Of a stretch of 35,646 nt of DNA, positions 24,851 to 29,542 are shown piece after piece. The stretch spans positions 1 to 35,646 of the IMG/VR virus record IMGVR_UViG_3300028925_003154; one strand, written 5' to 3'. The notes under the pieces were generated by a model, which saw only the letters and a program-made list of their open reading frames with translations, was not told the origin of the DNA and made no database searches. This DNA comes from a virus. Made by a program: the position numbers and the translations under genes. The stretch's first letter is position 1. Every line of letters starts with the position of its first letter.

Positions 24851-25046
24851 CTGGCTTATCCATTAAACTGCCATCTGCAATAATGTTACGGCTGGCGGCA
24901 ATGCGCCTATCCAACGCTGGCATCGATGTTCGTCTAGGTATTTCAGGAGTAGTCTTTCCCCCGCTGAGATACTTAGTCTTTGTCCCGCATTTAAAAACTT
25001 TTTCCAATAGGTTTAAAATTGTAATTTTTAGCTGGTTTTGATACAT
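24843..25046 (-). CDS. Early small protein, 67 aa, unknown
   Basis: Start ATG 25044-25046 is preferred over an upstream TTG (25074-25076) because AAAGGAG (25057-25063) lies 10 bases ahead of it. The protein is basic with an N-terminal hydrophobic helix (LKITILNLLEKVF) and an Arg-rich middle (EIPRRTSMPALDRRIAASRN). No family recognised. It overlaps the previous gene by 56 bases and the next by 8, typical of packed early phage operons. Confidence 0.55.
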   Translation of the reverse strand: MYQNQLKITILNLLEKVFKCGTKTKYLSGGKTTPEIPRRTSMPALDRRIAASRNIIADGSLMDKPDE

Positions 25047-25257
25047 AATTTTCAAACTCCTTTCCAGATTCTTCAATTAACCTTGCCCACATAACTTCAG
25101 GCCGTTGCCTTCGCTCCGATTTCATTTGCTGAAGCTCTTTTTCAGCTTTTAATTTAGCTGTTTCTTCTGGGCCTCTAGCTGCATCTCGTTTTCTTTGCAG
25201 TGTTTCTCGATCTTTTTTTCTTTTTTTTTCTTTCTGATATTCTGATATTTTCCTCAT
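24991..25257 (-). CDS. Early highly basic protein, 88 aa, unknown
   Basis: Start ATG 25255-25257 overlaps the stop of the 30-residue ORF upstream as ATGA and has GAGGGG nearby; a TTG at 25281 is a weaker choice. The first 60 residues are almost only Lys, Arg, Glu and Gln (KEKKRKKDRETLQRKRDAAR), a single charged helix that could bind nucleic acid. The Lys codons create long A-runs in the mRNA, a possible slippage site. Not recognised. Confidence 0.55.
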   Translation of the reverse strand: MRKISEYQKEKKRKKDRETLQRKRDAARGPEETAKLKAEKELQQMKSERRQRPEVMWARLIEESGKEFENYVSKPAKNYNFKPIGKSF

Positions 25258-25346
25258 CGTAGCCCCTCTGAGTAATCCCAACTATGGATGGCCGCTACAA
25301 CGGCCAAAATAGCCCCTGCAAGCAGCAATGCTTTAATGTCGGCCAT
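25254..25346 (-). CDS. 30-residue membrane microprotein
   Basis: Encodes 30 residues, MADIKALLLAGAILAVVAAI then a short polar tail HSWDYSEGLR. Residues 6-20 make one hydrophobic helix. GGGAAG lies about 5 bases before the ATG; the start overlaps the upstream gene by 13 bases and its stop overlaps the next ATG as ATGA, so it fits exactly into the chain of coupled early genes. Such tiny one-helix proteins are often missed; function unknown. Confidence 0.55.
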   Translation of the reverse strand: MADIKALLLAGAILAVVAAIHSWDYSEGLR

Positions 25347-25530
25347 AATGCTTCCCGTGATCCGCAATGACCTTTGCAGCAAGCCCAACAAGGCTTGATG
25401 AAAATAGCTCGTAATTGTTAACTACGTTCCTGCTGTCACGCAAACCTTGAATTATCATCCTGTGATAATCCATTTTGTTAGCGGAAACCACAATTGGTCG
25501 TGGTAATGTCTTGTTAATTTTATTAATCAT
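25333..25530 (-). CDS. Early small protein, 65 aa, unknown
   Basis: Start ATG 25528-25530 overlaps the upstream stop (ATGA). The protein is basic, with PRPIVVSANKMDYHRMIIQG and a C-terminal ADHGKHYGRH rich in His. No family recognised. Part of the coupled - strand early operon. Confidence 0.55.
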   Translation of the reverse strand: MINKINKTLPRPIVVSANKMDYHRMIIQGLRDSRNVVNNYELFSSSLVGLAAKVIADHGKHYGRH

Positions 25531-25829
25531 AAACTGGCCCCCGCTTCATAATCTCGTTCCCACTGAGCGTTGTCCAATTCGTTTTCCTGATCTTGAAGCT
25601 CTTCTTGCATTTTTATATTGATGAGCCGCTTTCGTGCCGCTGTTAATAAAGTGATAGCACTTGAATATGGCATATCAGCTAAATTTTGTAACTCAATTCC
25701 TGCACTCATTTCTGTGCGCTCTTCATTGATCCATTCAGTTGCTAATTGGTCAATAATTGTTTCTGTTTCGACGGTGGTTCCGTCTGCGTTAAAAGTCCAC
25801 CCCAATGCTTCTGCTTTTTCTTGTGTCAT
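25527..25829 (-). CDS. Early acidic protein, 100 aa, unknown
   Basis: Start ATG 25827-25829 is chosen because a GGGAGA-type SD lies 8 bases upstream, right after the UNCG hairpin; further upstream in-frame starts would translate through that hairpin. The protein is acidic and helical: EKAEALGWTFNADGTTVE near 4-21 and a coiled-coil end QEELQDQENELDNAQWERDY. The EALGW...ADGT pattern hints at a small beta-hairpin domain. Function unknown. Confidence 0.6.
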   Translation of the reverse strand: MTQEKAEALGWTFNADGTTVETETIIDQLATEWINEERTEMSAGIELQNLADMPYSSAITLLTAARKRLINIKMQEELQDQENELDNAQWERDYEAGASL

Positions 25830-25847
25830 TTTACTCTCCCAGTTGAT

Positions 25848-25861
25848 GGGGCCGCAGCCCC
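25848..25861 (-). other. Intercistronic UNCG hairpin 1
   Basis: On the - strand GGGGC-TGCG-GCCCC, a 5-bp GC stem closed by the exceptionally stable c(UGCG)g tetraloop, between the 61-residue and 100-residue early genes and just before the SD of the latter. No T-run follows, so it is not a classical terminator; an mRNA-stability or processing role fits. Confidence 0.7.
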
Positions 25862-25869
25862 GTTGGTTG

Positions 25870-26055
25870 TTAATCTTTTGTCTGATCGCCATCAAGAAAA
25901 ACAGCGACAGGTTTTGGTGCGTTTGTTACGTTTGCAATGAAGTTATAAACTTCAAATGCTTTGTTGCAGTAGTACACTGCACAAACACCGCCAAATTTAG
26001 CTGATTCAAATTGCGCTCGTTTCATGGCAGATTCAACATTAGTTGTTTTAAACAT
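25870..26055 (-). CDS. Early small protein, 61 aa, unknown
   Basis: ATG 26053-26055 with a GGGAGA SD 8 bases upstream. Sequence MFKTTNVESAMKRAQFESAK then FGGVCAVYYCNKAFEVYNFI has two Cys four residues apart and a beta-rich centre. No family recognised. Its leader (hairpin plus AACTGGGAGA box) is nearly the same as that of the following gene, suggesting a duplicated expression cassette. Confidence 0.6.
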   Translation of the reverse strand: MFKTTNVESAMKRAQFESAKFGGVCAVYYCNKAFEVYNFIANVTNAPKPVAVFLDGDQTKD

Positions 26056-26074
26056 TTTATTTCTCCCAGTTGTT

Positions 26075-26090
26075 GGGGGCCGCAGCCCCC
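26075..26090 (-). other. Intercistronic UNCG hairpin 2
   Basis: On the - strand GGGGGC-TGCG-GCCCCC, a 6-bp stem with the c(UGCG)g tetraloop between the 115-residue and 61-residue early genes. Followed by CAACAACTGGGAGA and the next ATG, nearly the same layout as hairpin 1. Confidence 0.7.
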
Positions 26091-26097
26091 GTTGTTG

Positions 26098-26445
26098 TTA
26101 AGCGTCATATTCGCGTGATGCCCATTCGTCGGCTTTATTTTCTTCGTAGCGCATACGGGCTAATTCCCCGTCTTCATCTTCAATAAACTCTTCGTTCTGC
26201 TCCCGATCATATTTTAAATCTTCGTAAGCTGCACGAGCCAACCATAAAGTCTTATGCAGCGTAGGAGCTTTGACTGTAATACCTTCGTCACCACGAGTTA
26301 AACGAACAGTTGACATTGGGCCTTCGCCTGGGAAGTCGGTCATATAACCAACTAAATATAATGGAGCTGAAGGATTTGGTAACACTTCAAACAAGTCCCA
26401 TGCTGGGACGTTTGGATTTGTGCGCTTTGCAATAAAATTTTTCAT
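26098..26445 (-). CDS. Early protein, 115 aa, unknown
   Basis: Start ATG 26443-26445 has AAGGA 9-10 bases upstream; an in-frame TTG at 26517 lies in the promoter and is rejected. The protein has a beta-rich front (DLFEVLPNPSAPLYLVGYMT near 17-36) and a strongly acidic helical end (REQNEEFIEDEDGELARMRY near 80-99). Acidic tails of this kind occur in DNA-mimic inhibitors, but there is no specific evidence. It has its own promoter with an overlapping operator-like dyad at 26512-26523. Confidence 0.6.
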   Translation of the reverse strand: MKNFIAKRTNPNVPAWDLFEVLPNPSAPLYLVGYMTDFPGEGPMSTVRLTRGDEGITVKAPTLHKTLWLARAAYEDLKYDREQNEEFIEDEDGELARMRYEENKADEWASREYDA

Positions 26446-26485
26446 TTTGTTTGTTTCCTTGTTGTGTTGTTGTCTTCTGATTAAA

Positions 26486-26514
26486 AGTATTTCACAGGCT
26501 AATCTATATGTCAA
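26486..26514 (-). promoter_or_regulatory. Promoter for 115-aa early gene
   Basis: On the - strand a perfect TTGACA (26514-26509), 17-base spacer, and AATACT (26491-26486), a four-of-six match to TATAAT. The predicted start would leave a leader of about 35 bases. The dyad at 26512-26523 overlaps the -35 box, so repression by a bound protein is expected. Confidence 0.6.
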
Positions 26515-26524
26515 CAACTTGTTG
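26512..26524. promoter_or_regulatory. Operator-like dyad site 1
   Basis: CAACAACTTGTTG, a 5-bp inverted repeat around ACT containing AACA-N3-TGTT. Overlaps the -35 box of the promoter of the 115-residue gene. Shares its 15-base surrounding sequence with site 2. Confidence 0.6.
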
Positions 26525-26535
26525 TAATAATAAAT

Positions 26536-26553
26536 GGGGAGCCGAAGCCCCCC
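26536..26553 (-). other. Intercistronic UUCG hairpin 3
   Basis: On the - strand a 7-bp stem (one G-U pair) closed by c(UUCG)g, 12 bases after the stop of the 58-residue gene and upstream of the promoter of the next gene. It may end or stabilise the first early message; the following bases are only moderately T-rich (ATTTATTATT). Confidence 0.7.
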
Positions 26554-26565
26554 TTTGTTACACGG

Positions 26566-26742
26566 TTAAATTTGGTTAATAGCTGCTCCTAAAGAATCAC
26601 GATCCGCGTGATAATTACCGTCAGGATAAATGTCTGTTCCATCTTTGTTGAGCAGCCAATAGCCCCAACCATCATTAAATCTTTGTGTTGCAACCTTTGC
26701 ATTTTTTACGTCTGCCAATTTTCGCAATTGCTTTAAAGTCAT
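26566..26742 (-). CDS. First gene of leftward early operon, 58 aa, unknown
   Basis: ATG 26740-26742 with AAAGGA 7 bases upstream. The protein reads MTLKQLRKLADVKNAKVATQ, then RFNDGWGYWLLNKDGTDIYP and ends ADRDSLGAAINQI: a short helix followed by a beta-hairpin rich in Trp and Tyr. No family recognised. It is preceded by a hairpin and a promoter controlled by the divergent operator region. Confidence 0.6.
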   Translation of the reverse strand: MTLKQLRKLADVKNAKVATQRFNDGWGYWLLNKDGTDIYPDGNYHADRDSLGAAINQI

Positions 26743-26763
26743 TTCAATTCCTTTCTAAATGGT

Positions 26764-26777
26764 GGGGCCGCAGCCCC
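26764..26777 (-). other. UNCG hairpin 4 in leader of first early gene
   Basis: On the - strand GGGGC-TGCG-GCCCC in the 5' leader between promoter and the 58-residue gene, 22 bases before its ATG. Same stem and tetraloop as hairpin 1, but here at the very start of the message instead of between genes. Confidence 0.7.
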
Positions 26778-26789
26778 GTTTAAATTATT

Positions 26790-26818
26790 AAGTTAAAGAC
26801 CCACATCATCATTGTCAA
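26790..26818 (-). promoter_or_regulatory. Promoter for leftward early operon
   Basis: On the - strand a perfect TTGACA (26818-26813), 17-base spacer and a weak TAACTT (26795-26790). The dyad CAACAACTTGTTA begins inside the -35 box. The weak -10 suggests help from another factor or tight control. Confidence 0.5.
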
Positions 26819-26828
26819 CAACTTGTTA
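26816..26828. promoter_or_regulatory. Operator-like dyad site 2
   Basis: CAACAACTTGTTA in the divergent region, with the AACA-N3-TGTT core. It runs directly into a second dyad, TTGTTAACAA (26823-26832), a perfect 10-base palindrome, giving possible cooperative binding next to the leftward -35 box. Confidence 0.55.
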
Positions 26829-26867
26829 ACAATATTATTAAATAAATAACATATTGTTTACATCTTA

Positions 26868-26892
26868 TATAAATTATGTAACAACATGTTTT
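26868..26892 (+). promoter_or_regulatory. Operator-like dyad site 3 and possible -10 box before the regulator gene
   Basis: TATAAA (26868-26873) could be a -10 box; TAACAACATGTT (26879-26890) is the third AACA-N3-TGTT dyad and ends 2 bases before the regulator ATG. There is no SD in this leader, so the message may be nearly leaderless. Binding here would block the gene's own expression, consistent with autoregulation. Confidence 0.5.
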
Positions 26893-27078
26893 ATGAACAT
26901 AAAAAAATACATTAAATCTAAGGGTTTCCCGCTGGCGACCGCAGCGGCTGAACTTGACGTTACAAGGCAAGCTTTGAATCTTTGGATAAATGGCAAGCGG
27001 ATTCCGCGCCCAGCTCAGATGAAAAAAATTCAAAACTGGTCAGAGGGTGAAGTGACTGCACTGGATTTTTACAAATGA
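26893..27078 (+). CDS. Cro-like HTH transcriptional regulator
   Basis: 61 residues from ATG 26893; an upstream in-frame start at 26854 lies within the promoter. The helix-turn-helix is PLATAAAELDVTRQALNLWI (12-31), with VTRQAL as recognition helix start, then NGKRIPRPAQMKKIQ and ALDFY, a pattern common in phage Cro/XRE-type regulators that act without a C-terminal multimerisation domain. It begins the rightward early block and lies opposite the leftward operon. The AACA-N3-TGTT dyads around it are its likely targets. The stop overlaps the resolvase start. Confidence 0.75.
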   Translation: MNIKKYIKSKGFPLATAAAELDVTRQALNLWINGKRIPRPAQMKKIQNWSEGEVTALDFYK

Positions 27079-27509
27079 TTGCCGGCATTGACCCTGGCGC
27101 AAAGGGTGCGATTGCATTGCTGGACTATGACCACGTTGAAATCTTTGACATGCCCATGATTGGAAAAGAAGTAAACGGCATAGAAATCGCATCTATCTTT
27201 GGAGAATTTAGGCCATCCCACATATTTCTAGAGCAAGTGAATAGCTTTGGAATGGGCCGCACAAGTGCCTACAATTTTGGTCAAGGTGTCGGAGTTTTAA
27301 AAGGTGTGTTCCAAGCACTTATGATTCCTTACACGTTGGTTACACCACAAAAATGGAAAAAATCTTACGGTTTATCTAAAGAGAAAGACCACAGCCGTTT
27401 GTTGGCAACGCGCCTATACCCAAATTTAGCGGATAAATTTGTGCGCGTAAAAGATGACGGCAGGGCAGAGGCATTATTAATTGCAAGATATGGAAGTGAG
27501 CAAAAATGA
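27075..27509 (+). CDS. RuvC-like Holliday junction resolvase
   Basis: 144 residues of the RNase H fold. Motifs: GIDPGAKGAIALL with catalytic Asp6; IFLEQV with Glu53; the C-terminal KDDGRAEALLIARYG with acidic residues at 127-132. The Lys/Arg-rich centre (TPQKWKKSYG) is the usual DNA-contact region. It would cut four-way junctions and branches before packaging. Coupled at both ends by ATGA overlaps to the regulator and exonuclease genes. Confidence 0.82.
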   Translation: MIAGIDPGAKGAIALLDYDHVEIFDMPMIGKEVNGIEIASIFGEFRPSHIFLEQVNSFGMGRTSAYNFGQGVGVLKGVFQALMIPYTLVTPQKWKKSYGLSKEKDHSRLLATRLYPNLADKFVRVKDDGRAEALLIARYGSEQK

Positions 27510-28264
27510 ACGGTTTTGAAATGCATGGCATTAAACACTCAAGCATAAGCCAAATTAACAAATGGATTGGTTGCCCCAGTGCTTGGGTATCTCATTATTT
27601 GTTCAACAACAAAGGCGGTGCATCACCAGCCATGTGGCGTGGCATCTTTACGGAGCAAGCGGTAGCCGACACGATCACAGGCAAAATGCCAATTGATAAC
27701 GCAATTGCGAAAGCGGTTAACGACTTTGACAATAAGACAATGATGGAATTTGACGATGGATCCTCAATTAAAGAACGGTCAAACATTCAGCCCATGACTG
27801 AATTAGCGGTTGAGGCTCTAGAACCGTATGGCGTTCCAGACTTTCCAGAAGACGGTGACCAACATCGTGTAAGCATGCAAGCTAAAGGCAAAGGTTGGGC
27901 GATTCTGTTTATAGGATATATAGATTTCAAGTTTCCAAAACATGGTCTGATTGTTGATTTAAAAACAACGATGCGGATGCCGTCCACAATGTCAATTGAG
28001 CATCAACGCCAACGTGCTTTTTACCAAAAATCTAGCGGCAACACCGCTGTTAAGTTTTTGTACGTTACTCCCAAAAAGTGCGAGATGAAAGAGGACGGTG
28101 ATGCGGATGAACTAATGACTGAGATTAAAGCACATCTAACTAGGCAAGAGGCGTTCTTGAGGCTTGGAGACAAAGAGCTATTGCGGTCAATCGTCCCTGT
28201 TGATCCTAGCTCATTTTATTGGCGCGGAGATGAAAATACTCGCCTTGAATTGTTTGGAGTTTAA
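27506..28264 (+). CDS. RecB/Cas4-family PD-(D/E)XK exonuclease
   Basis: 252 residues. SSISQINKWIGCPSAW (12-27) is the opening motif of this family; FTEQAV gives Glu50; GYIDF gives Asp140; LIVDLKTT gives Asp151 and Lys153; and HQRQRAFYQ (167-175) is the Q-motif that follows the catalytic core. Only one extra Cys is visible, so the iron-sulfur cluster of Cas4 proteins is not expected. It probably degrades or resects DNA ends in recombination-linked replication. Directly follows the resolvase. Confidence 0.75.
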   Translation: MNGFEMHGIKHSSISQINKWIGCPSAWVSHYLFNNKGGASPAMWRGIFTEQAVADTITGKMPIDNAIAKAVNDFDNKTMMEFDDGSSIKERSNIQPMTELAVEALEPYGVPDFPEDGDQHRVSMQAKGKGWAILFIGYIDFKFPKHGLIVDLKTTMRMPSTMSIEHQRQRAFYQKSSGNTAVKFLYVTPKKCEMKEDGDADELMTEIKAHLTRQEAFLRLGDKELLRSIVPVDPSSFYWRGDENTRLELFGV

Positions 28265-28266
28265 TC

Positions 28267-28755
28267 ATGCAAATAGAAGCAATCGAAACAAAATATAAAG
28301 GTTATCGGTTTAGGTCTAGATTAGAAGCAAAATGGGCTGTTTTTTTTGACGCTTTTAATTGGAAATGGCAATATGAACCAGAAGGCTACAAGATGGAATA
28401 TAAAGGAAAAATTATTTATTACTTACCAGATTTTTGGTTACCTGACCTGAAACAATTCGTTGAAATTAAAGGCGGTAAGATTAGTGCAAATGATAATATT
28501 AAAATTAAAGCGTTAGCCTTTACGTCTAATTATCCTGTAATTTTATTAGGAAATATTCCTGAAAAAAATGAATTACATGATGGATTTTATGGGTTTTATA
28601 AAAATGAAGATACAATTAAAGAACAAAAACTTTCGGGTGAAGATGCTGTTCAATATTGTTGGTACGACCCAGCATATAATTGCCAAGATAAATATAAAGC
28701 TGCAATAGAAAAAGCACGACAAGCACAATTTGAACATGGAGCAAATGGTAAATAA
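28267..28755 (+). CDS. PD-(D/E)XK-type phage endonuclease (putative)
   Basis: 162 residues. The pattern YKGYRFRSRLEAKWAVFFDA (10-29) followed by YLPDFWLPD (52-60) and FVEIKG (64-69) gives Glu20, Asp55, Glu66 and Lys68 in the order of a PD-(D/E)XK nuclease. This small family is common in phages; its substrate is unclear. It is separated by only 2 bases from the exonuclease gene and has lower GC than its neighbours (many AAA and ATT codons), which may point to a later arrival. Confidence 0.68.
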   Translation: MQIEAIETKYKGYRFRSRLEAKWAVFFDAFNWKWQYEPEGYKMEYKGKIIYYLPDFWLPDLKQFVEIKGGKISANDNIKIKALAFTSNYPVILLGNIPEKNELHDGFYGFYKNEDTIKEQKLSGEDAVQYCWYDPAYNCQDKYKAAIEKARQAQFEHGANGK

Positions 28756-28772
28756 AAAGAATTATTTAATAT

Positions 28773-28801
28773 TTGACTATAGGTAACAATCTGTTTACAA
28801 C
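28773..28801 (+). promoter_or_regulatory. Promoter with operator-like dyad site 4
   Basis: TTGACT (28773-28778), 17-base spacer, TACAAC (28796-28801). Within the spacer lies TAACAATCTGTT (28784-28795), the fourth AACA-N3-TGTT dyad. It would drive the ssDNA-binding protein and primase-helicase genes and place them under the same regulator as the early operon. Confidence 0.45.
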
Positions 28802-28847
28802 AACTAAGCCACTAATGGCAAAACAACAAAACAAGGATAACAACACA

Positions 28848-29435
28848 ATGTACGATTTTGATGAAGGAAACAACTCTGGTGGAAATTCAGAAGGGCCGTG
28901 GTTAAATTTTCACGCCCGTGAAAAGTTAGACGGCTCTATGCCATCGCGTTCATTTAGTCTCAGAACAGAAGATGGACTTGAGAATGTTACAGAGAAGATG
29001 AAAAAAGGTGTGGCTTGGGATTTAGACACATTAAGAACTGGGTGGTGCTTTAGTAACGGAACCCCTGGAGTTGCCCCCGAATGGGTTTGGAATACAACCC
29101 CAGCTCGATTTGACCAAGCGCAGCCAGAAGACAGAGGCGAAGACCGTTGGAAAAAAGGTTTTAGCATTAGACTTGCTTTAGGCAAAGACAACGCAGCAAC
29201 TTGGACACAAAGCGGAGCAGGTTCTTGGGCTGGATTGGTCAGCTTAATGAAAGCCGTTAAAGCTGACGGTGGATCAGGCGAGACAGTAATTGCTGTTTTG
29301 TCGGGCATAGAAGACATTAAATTTGCCAAAGGCGGTACTTCTGCCCCACAGTTCACGGTCAAGAAATGGGCTGATCGTCCAGATTGTCTAAAAGAGCAAG
29401 CTGCAACTATTGTTGAAGGTGACGAAGAGTTTTAG
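28848..29435 (+). CDS. Putative single-stranded DNA-binding protein
   Basis: 195 residues from ATG 28848, supported by AAGGA 10 bases upstream; ATG 28815 gives 11 more residues. The N-terminal phrase GPWLNFHAREKLDGSMPSRS (16-35) and the core GFSIRLALG, TVIAVLSGIEDIKF, PQFTVKKWADRP (about 175-186) resemble a protein found before replicative helicases in podoviruses. The end is acidic and finishes with Phe (EGDEEF), like SSB tips that recruit replication proteins. An OB fold cannot be proved by eye. Sits directly ahead of the primase-helicase. Confidence 0.5.
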   Translation: MYDFDEGNNSGGNSEGPWLNFHAREKLDGSMPSRSFSLRTEDGLENVTEKMKKGVAWDLDTLRTGWCFSNGTPGVAPEWVWNTTPARFDQAQPEDRGEDRWKKGFSIRLALGKDNAATWTQSGAGSWAGLVSLMKAVKADGGSGETVIAVLSGIEDIKFAKGGTSAPQFTVKKWADRPDCLKEQAATIVEGDEEF

Positions 29436-29442
29436 ATCTTTT

Positions 29443-29542
29443 GGTGGGTTGATTCGTACCCGCCCCGCTGAAAGGGATATTCGGGGTTGCTGTCATGGTA
29501 GCCCCGAAAAACCCTAAACATTAATTTAAAGGGTACGACCTT
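29443..29542 (+). promoter_or_regulatory. Structured 5' leader of primase-helicase gene (candidate RNA switch)
   Basis: Three stems can form: GGTGGGT (29443-29449) with ACCCGCC (29458-29464); TTCGGGG (29480-29486) with CCCCGAA (29502-29508) plus inner pairs; and ACCCT (29511-29515) with AGGGT (29530-29534). In addition CGTACCC (29455-29461) is exactly complementary to GGGTACG (29531-29537). The SD AAAGGG (29528-29533) can therefore be hidden by either the near partner or the far one, and the far pairing destroys the first stem. No T-run follows, so control would act on translation. Confidence 0.5.

Noticed and set aside
25201-25260. Programmed frameshift at the A-rich Lys codons of the 88-residue gene
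   Set aside because: The A-runs could slip, but no downstream extension frame with meaningful sequence is opened, so there is no positive evidence.
26743-26892. Lysogeny control region with integrase and attachment site
   Set aside because: There is a divergent regulatory region and Cro-like gene, but no integrase, excisionase or CI-like protein anywhere in the complete circle.
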